A stretch of DNA of 64,000 nucleotides from Eonycteris spelaea (lineage: Eukaryota > Chordata > Mammalia > Chiroptera > Pteropodidae): the NCBI GenBank assembly GCA_003508835.1, contig PUFA01000285.1, positions 558,001 through 622,000 on the forward strand, read 5' to 3'. Shown here piece after piece: positions 58,093 to 64,000 of this stretch (positions are counted from its first letter, which is position 1; each line of letters starts with the position of its first letter). A program made the position numbers and the translations under genes. The notes under the pieces were generated by a model. That model saw only the letters and a list, made by a program, of their open reading frames with translations. It did no database searches and was not told the origin of the DNA.

Positions 58093-58209
58093 ACATTATG
58101 TATTTGTATTATGTGGTAGTTCTTCTTCCTCAATCAAAGTCCCTGGCCTGAGTGAGCTTCATTACCCCATGGGCATCTGAACTGCAGGGTCTCACTGTAC
58201 TAGTCTAAT

Positions 58210-58425
58210 GCCAGCCAATAAGAATATAATGTGTCACATAATTTAAACTTCTCTAGTAGCCATACTTTAAAAAGTAAAAAGAAATCAGTGAGATTACTTT
58301 TAACATATTTTATTTAACCCAGTATATCAAAAGTATTATTTTGTCATGTGGCACTGTAAGTACTCAATAACCTACATGTGGTTAGTGGCTACCATATTGT
58401 ACTGAACAGTGAAGCTGTTGGGTGC
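58210..58425 (+). mobile_element. hAT-type MITE fossil (MER3-like; name uncertain)
   Basis: The sequence matches a common mammalian MITE running from 'gccaataagaatataatg' through 'tctagtagccatactttaaaaagtaaaaag' style text to 'acatgtggttagtggctacc'. I recognise the family pattern but am unsure of its Repbase name. The middle is shortened. Confidence 0.6.
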
Positions 58426-58474
58426 AATGCCTTTAACCATGCCTTCTGGGCCTGTTCCAGCTGGTATGGAATCT

Positions 58475-58579
58475 TTTTATTTTTTTATTTTATTCTTTTT
58501 TAGTTGAGACAACCCTTGGTTGACCTCATAGATTGCAAGGACCTTGTCAGTTTACAATCTTATTCTTTTATTTTTTACA
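58475..58579 (-). repeat. Body and A-rich tail attached to the 5S-derived head
   Basis: Downstream of the 5S part on the - strand comes an A-rich linker (GTGTAAAAAATAAAAGAATAAG), then about 60 bp of non-5S sequence, then a second A-rich tract (AAAAAAGAATAAAATAAAAAAATAAAAA, given here as the approximate composition of 58,475-58,503). This head-body-tail order is what a 5S-derived SINE would show. No clear flanking duplication is visible. Confidence 0.5.
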
Positions 58580-58679
58580 CCTACAACACCTGGTCTCCCA
58601 TCCAAGTACTAACTAGGCCCCTGCTTAGCTTCCAAGATCAGATGGGATCGGGCTTGTTCAGGGTAGCATGGCCATAGAC
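58580..58679 (-). pseudogene. 5S rRNA-derived pseudogene / retroposon head
   Basis: On the - strand this starts GTCTATGGCCATGCTACCCT and continues through GGAAGCTAAGCAGG, TTAGTACTTGGATGGGAGACC and GGTGTTGTAGG. These are the box A, box C and 3' end of 5S rRNA. It is about 100 bp against about 120 for the gene. One gap of 4-5 bases lies before GCCTAGTTAG and one of about 13 bases lies in the GCCTGGGAATACC region. Several transitions are CpG decay. The pol III internal promoter elements are still readable. It cannot make normal 5S rRNA. Confidence 0.9.
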
Positions 58680-59519
58680 TTGTTTTTGTTTTTAACTTTA
58701 AAAAATCATCTGCTGGGATGTAAAGTGTACCTGTTTTAGCCTTATTGACCGAAGCTCTTCTTTGCCCTCCCTTCTCTTCCTATCATGGGGTTTCAGAGCC
58801 TTGCTCCTCAGCTTCACAACAGCATGAAGCAAGCTGACTGGTAGGTGGATTGGAGCAGGGACTGCCAACTTGCTGTCCATAGACAAGAGCACCTCCAGGA
58901 CTCAGAGGATGGCTCCAGTGAGGTTTAGGGGTGCTGGCTTCTTGGAGAACCCAGGTCAAGGTGAGCCCTTTTCATGCTTAGGTATCAGATCTCTTTTCCA
59001 TGTGGACACACCTTCTCTTGTGAACAGAAGAGTGGTGTCACTTACTCATTGTCAAGAGGCATACTTCACTTTCTTGCTCTGTTACATGGTATAATAATGG
59101 GGCTCTAGTGAAGACCACAAAATAAGGGTACAGAGGAGCTTTATAAATTGTCACATGCATCCCACCTGAGAGTGGTCTTCTGAAGCAAAAGCCCCTGTAC
59201 TTGAGAAGCTTTGAGGCCTGTTGGGAGACAGGCTCCTTTAGTCGCCCAGTCCCCAGTTGTGATATGGGAGGCTGAGTAAACCATTGGAGGCAAAATTCTG
59301 CTGGCAGATATGGGATGTCTAGACCACCTTTCAGGGCAAGATGTTTGCCTTCTGTAAAAAATTGTTTTAAAAAATCTTTTGGTGTTATCACTTTAGTTAG
59401 AATAAATATCAGGCCATTTTATTTGATGACTTACTTTGTGAAGTTCTCAAGGACATCGTTTGTCTTTAGTATTTTTTGGATCAGAATCAAGATAGCAGGT
59501 TTGGGGCTTTCCTCTGCCT

Positions 59520-60780
59520 AACCTTAGGCAAGTCACTTAAACTTACAGAACCTCAGTTTCTTCTGCTTCTTTTGAGATGATCATATGGCTTTTCCTCATC
59601 CATCTGTTGAGATGGTGAATTACATTGATATTTTGTCAGATCAGCCCTGCATTCCCGGAGTGACCCCAACTTGGTCCTGACATGTTATCCCCTGTATAAA
59701 TTTCTGGATTTGACTTACCATTATTTTATTGAAGATTTTGGTGGCTATGTTCATGAGAAATATGGTTGATAGTTTTCTTGTAGTGTCTTTGGTTTTAGTA
59801 TTAAGGTAATACTGGTCTCTTAATGTGAGTTGGGAAGTGGCCTGGCCTCTCCTGAACTCTGGGCGAGATTTTGTGTACTTGTTATTTCTTCCTTAAGTGT
59901 TAGGTAGAATTCATCCAATGAAACCTTCAGGCCTGGAGCTTTCTCTCTTGGAAGACTGTTAACTATGAGTTCAATCCCTTTAATAGATATAGCACTATAT
60001 CTTCTTGAATGAATTTTGGTAGCTTGTGCCTTTCCTGGATCAGACTATTTTGTCTGAGCTGTTGAATTGTGGGTGTAAGCTCGTTCTTAGTGTTCCTTAT
60101 TATCCCTGTAATGTTTGTGAGGTCAGTGGGTGGGGGGGGGCTCCACTTTTATTCTTGGTGTAAGTAATTTGTGTGTTCTCTTTTTCCCTTGGTTGGTGTA
60201 GCTAGAAGTTTTATCAATTTCATTTTTTCCTAAAGAACAGTTTCGGGGTTGATTCCCCCCCACTCTATTTTTCTGTTTTCAATTTGATTGATTTTTGCTC
60301 TTTTATTTTTTTCCTTCAGCTTGCTTTGGGTTTTATTTACTCTTCTTTAATTTCTTAAGGACAAAGCTTATATTACTGATTTGAGACTTTTCTTCATTAA
60401 TATAAGCTATACATTTCCCTCTTATCCCTGCATCCCACAATTTTTGGTATGTTGTATTTTCATTTCAGTTCAAAGTACTTTAAAATTTCCCTTCAGACTT
60501 CCTCTTGACCTGTGAATTATTGGAATTTTGTTCTTTAGCAAGTATCTTTATGTTATTGATTTCTAGTATAATTGTGCTATGGTATGAGAACCTGTTTTTA
60601 TGCTTACTTATTCTTTTAAACTTAATATTTGTTTTATGGCCCAGAATGTGCTCTGTCTTGTTGAATGTTCCATGTATACCTGAGAGGAGTGTGCCTTCTC
60701 CTATTGTGGGGTGTTCTGTAAGTGTCAATTAGTCCCAGTGGTTCACAGTACTGTTAGGTCAACACCAATTTTTTTGCCTG
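59520..60780 (-). mobile_element. L1 ORF2 fragment (old)
   Basis: The + strand is antisense to the L1 reverse-transcriptase region, with diverged phrases such as 'ctgttgagatggtgaattacattgat', 'ctgcattcccggagtgaccccaacttggtc' and 'ggcccagaatgtgctctgtcttg' in L1 order (each partial). Frames are broken by many indels. A G-run (60,127-60,140) interrupts it. Confidence 0.85.
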
Positions 60781-60944
60781 TCTTCTTTATCAGTCACTGA
60801 GAGAGGAGTATTGAGGACTCCAACTGCACTTGTAGATTTGTCTGTGTCATCTTTTGTTTCTGCCAGTTTTTACTTCATGTGTTAGCCTCAGTTTTTTAAT
60901 ATGAGAAATGGGCATGCCTCTCAGGGATGTGGTGTGGACTGAAT

Positions 60945-61155
60945 AACATAGTCATAACAGCTAACATCTATTAAGCTAAGCTCCTCTCTGTGCCAGACAC
61001 TATAATAAGTACTTTCCTTGCATTATCTTATTTAACTTTTTTGACAGTCCTCTGAAGGAAGGACCACGTTCATTCAAAGTTTATGGAGGGCACTTGACAT
61101 GTCCAAGTTTACAAAGAGCATCAAGCTCAGCCAGTCTGGGGCACACCCTGTTTCA
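60945..61155 (-). mobile_element. MIR
   Basis: The antisense MIR core 'taacatctattaagc...tctgtgccagacactataataagtactttcc...cattatcttatttaac' is readable, followed by the diverged remainder. Confidence 0.75.
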
Positions 61156-61782
61156 GAACCATTCTCTGCCCTGCCTCATTAAAGCCCTTTGCCAGGGCTT
61201 GGTGCCCAGTGAAGGTCAGCTGGCTTATTGTTATTATTGCCTTTAATACATAATGGGTACTTAAGTAAATATACTTAGTAGCACCAACCTTGTAGGGCCT
61301 GAAGGGAGTTATGGATTTAGGGAATCAGAGCAGCTGCTGAGCATTTCTTTTTATTTTGGGATTTAGGGACACTTCAGTGTTTTTCCAGGAATTGTCTGTA
61401 GCTGATCACTGTCACATTGTGACATTCACACAAGCCTCCTGCCTTAAATGGTTTCCAGGGATTGCTTCTCCTCCAGTTCCAGCATAGGGTCCACATTTCT
61501 CTCTCTGGCTTTTCCTTAGGAAGTATGTATTCCCAGAAAGAGAGAGGTCAGATGTCTGTCTGTATTAGTTAGCATTAAGCAAACAGAGGGAGGGGGCAGA
61601 ATAACCCAGACCCTAGAAACACCCTTCACACTTTGTACTTTCACACCTGTTCTCCCTTCTGTCTAGAATGTAACCTTGGGGGCCCCCATTCCACCTAAGG
61701 GAAACCTCAATCTGAGATTGGTCATAGGAGGCCTGCTTGTATCCTTAACCTTTGAAGTGCCTCAGTCTGCTCTTTCAAGTGA

Positions 61783-61806
61783 CTTTTGGGAAGTGACAGC
61801 AATTAG
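61783..61806. repeat. Copy 1 of an unexplained intronic direct repeat
   Basis: Twenty-four bases starting CTTTTGGGAAGTGACAGC are identical to 62,708-62,731. Similarity extends about 45-50 bp upstream in both copies (CTGCTTGT, then GTCTGC-CTTTCAAG) but not downstream. It matches no repeat family that I recognise. Confidence 0.85.
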
Positions 61807-62707
61807 AGTGGGAGCACTGTGATTCCAGCCTAGATTGTGGGTTCACCAGAGACCTTCTGAGCCAAGTACCTCTCCCTGACCCTCTATCATGCAGGGTAGA
61901 AATATGAGGTTGGTGGGCTGCCTTAGTATAAAACTTCAAGGAAAAAGAGTCTGACACATTTCTTCTTGGTCTGTGCCAAGCATAGGGCTCTAACCAAAAG
62001 TTGGCTGGTACATGTTGCCTGAATCAACTGAGAATGCATTTGGGTTTCCCAGGGAGAGGCAGGAGGAACTGTGGTTCAAAAGATATATTTTGCAGCACTG
62101 TAGGAGGACCCCTGTCCCCTCTGGCCCTCCACCCCCAGCCCGTTTCTCCTGCCCTTTGCTGTATGTGATATGTGGATTCCAGTTGTGATCAATGTGACTT
62201 TGACTCAGGGCCCCTGCTGTTTGTTTGGATGTCACAATGTGACCCTGGGTGCTGTTGACCTGCAGCGAAGTGACCTGAAGTGTTCTGGAATCCCGCAGTA
62301 AAGTGAACTTGCTATGAGCTGTTTCCTTACCAACCCGTGGGGTTGCAATAGCTGAGCCCATCCATCGGACCGAGGGGAATTATTCCTGGTTGCGGTAGGT
62401 ACCACTCTCCTATTCAAGCACAGAGAACTCTGCAGTTTGTGACCTTGTAGTGGGATTCCATTCTTAGAATTACTCTGAAACAGAAATCCAGGACTTCTGC
62501 TACTTTAATAAGGTTGGGCTGGAGAGGGTTGAGGGTGGGGGAGACGCCCCTTAGTCAAGGCGGCTCACAGGTATGCAGGGTTGGCCAGAGGAACTACTCT
62601 CCCCTGACTACCACCACACACACCTGCTCTGCTCACATCTGACCTGGGTTTTTGGTTCTTTTCTGCTTGTCCAGTTTCAGGAGGGAGGCGTCTGCCCTTT
62701 CAAGACT

Positions 62708-62731
62708 CTTTTGGGAAGTGACAGCAATTAG
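62708..62731. repeat. Copy 2 of an unexplained intronic direct repeat
   Basis: Same 24-base core as 61,783-61,806, 925 bp apart, same strand, with the same diverged upstream segment (about 62,660-62,707). Confidence 0.85.
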
Positions 62732-64000
62732 GAAGGGACCTTTAGCTTTCTGGAACGGGAAGCCAGGAGGCACTCCCCTCTGCTGCCTGGATGCCACTGT
62801 GAGCTGTAACTCATTCTTTCCTGCTGAGCGGGCCCTTCTCCAGGCAACCCCCCACCCTCCCTCCCAGTCTCTAAGGTACTGGATACTTCCTTCCCACAGA
62901 GACAGGTTGATCCCAGGGCATTGGGACCTGGTAGTCGTGGGTTTGAGGTTCTAGTTTTAACCACTTCAGCCCTAATTGGGAGACCTGGCTGGGTGCCAAT
63001 TTCTGCTAGTTTCAGCCAGTGTTAGCTGTTTAACCTTTCAGTGCCTCAGGTTCTCTCTTCTACCTCTATTCCCACAAAAGATAAAAGAAGCATATTTCTC
63101 CTTGCCCCTCTGGCATCAGTGGCTCCAGGTCCTGAGCGGAAACTCTAGTTTCTATCATGAATCTGGAAGGTTTGGGGTAGTCAAGTCATGTTCTACTCTC
63201 AGCCTGGGGTCTGGGTCTGGGGCCTCTGGCTTTCTTATCTGCAAAGTAGGCTGAACAATAGCGCTTTCCTTTCTGTGTGGTTGAAAGGATTGCCTGAGTT
63301 GAGGTATGTGAACTTTGAACTTTAAATAAATGCTTACTGATCGTGATAACGGGCATTGTGAAGTCTCTTTAGGGGCCTTAGCCGTCAGTCCACTGATTTT
63401 GTCTCATGCTTCCCTAGATAAGGCCTTCTTAGTGGATGCTCAGGATCAGTTGAATGACACTGAGTTGAATTCTTAAAAAAATCTTAAGCGTTTTGAGAGG
63501 ACAGCTTCTCCCAAGGGCCTGACAGCAAAATAGGGGATACCATTCCCAGTACCTAGTGCTGAGGCACGTGCTAACATTTTTTTTTCCAGCGGTGAAGTGC
63601 ACAGACCTTAGTGCCCCGTCCCAGAAGTCTGACATATGCACACTCCCAGCTACCCAGGCTCTATCACCCCAGAAAATTCCCTGTTTCCTTCCCAATCAGC
63701 TTCTCAACTTGATCCCCTTGCAGCCACTGTCTGGGTAGTTGCACCTTCTTAGACCTCCCCTGAATCATTAACCTGGCTCTTTCCTTCCTGCTCTGCATCC
63801 CCAAGGCTGGGTTTCTGGCTGGCCATTAGCCTCTTGTCGCCATCTGCACCCTCCCCCCAGCTTGATGGGAGTCTGTTCTGAACCTCACACTTGATTCTCA
63901 ATCCTCTCGCTTGGAGGCACAGTGCTGAGGGCACACCAGGTTTGCCTGGGACTGCGGTATTTCCTGTCCTCGAGAAGGTTATCCAGCTCCAGGCGTCCCA

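Larger units (their letters stand above)
55947..64000 (+). other. PEMT: PEMT intron 1 (5' part)
   Basis: The intron starts with GTACTG right after the phase-0 exon end and runs off the window. It contains the repeats listed separately between 56,110 and 61,155. From 61,156 to 64,000 it is mostly unique sequence with two short MIR-like pieces (about 62,990-63,060 and 63,210-63,330). In human, alternative PEMT first exons lie in this intron. I could not identify one here: no second CpG island or exon-like open frame stands out. Confidence 0.75.

Noticed and set aside
58580..58679. Functional 5S rRNA gene
   Set aside because: It has two internal deletions and several substitutions, and it is followed by A-rich sequence rather than a T-run terminator.
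62340..62400. Alternative PEMT first exon (GCGGTAGGTACC near 62,393)
   Set aside because: There is a possible donor-like string, but no CpG island, promoter motif or recognisable coding match, so there is no support beyond the dinucleotide.
1..64000. CRISPR arrays, operons or phage-like cassettes
   Set aside because: The sequence is mammalian. The regular repeats are microsatellites or LTRs, and there are no spaced direct repeats.

Overview
The window is mammalian (placental) nuclear DNA, not microbial. It is AT/GC-mosaic, without compact ORFs or operons, and is built largely of fossil transposable elements shared by placental mammals: MIR and L2 on both strands, old L1 3' and 5' ends, MLT1-type (ERVL-MaLR) LTRs and hAT MITEs of the MER20 and MER1 type. 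I see no Alu, B1/B2, BOV, PRE1, carnivore SINEC, equine ERE or typical bat VES SINE in 64 kb. I therefore cannot name the species, only say that it is a placental mammal with few recent SINEs here.

The one protein-coding gene I recognise lies near the right end on the + strand. A CpG-island promoter (about 55,260-56,110) contains an exon that ends at a GT donor after 55,946. Its last 21 codons end in the residues PDCCGGLGNIDFRQ, which match the N-terminal exon of the long isoform of PEMT (phosphatidylethanolamine N-methyltransferase). From 55,947 to the window end is PEMT intron 1. The 55 kb to the left is then the upstream intergenic region; in human the neighbour on that side is RAI1, but no RAI1 exon is recognisable here.

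Left part (1-39 kb): intergenic DNA made of nested old repeats. Several insertions leave readable target-site duplications: an MLT1 LTR inside an L1 (7,892-8,194, 5-bp CTGCC), a MER1-type hAT element inside a MIR (17,833-18,054, perfect 8-bp duplication), and an MLT1 inside an L2 (18,893-19,356). Microsatellites include a (TC)n tract at 24.6 kb and a (TG)n/(CA)n hairpin at 30.7 kb.

Middle part (39.3-49.7 kb): a degraded class I (gammaretrovirus-like) endogenous provirus on the - strand. It has both LTRs, a long leader, gag, pro and pol remnants, and almost no env. A solo LTR of the same family stands about 950 bp from its 3' LTR. Two unrelated LTRs are nested in it, one in the 5' LTR and one in the integrase region. 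All frames are broken.

Right part (49.7-64 kb): L1, L2 and MIR fossils, the PEMT promoter and first coding exon, then intron 1. The intron holds a TG/CG-alternating tract, a perfect 15-bp hairpin, a hAT MITE, a 5S rRNA-derived retroposon with a SINE-like layout, an L1 ORF2 fragment, and an unexplained pair of near-identical segments sharing 24 identical bases at 61.78 and 62.71 kb.

Repeat family names were assigned by eye from remembered consensus sequences. Boundaries are good to a few bases where a duplication is quoted and to tens of bases elsewhere.
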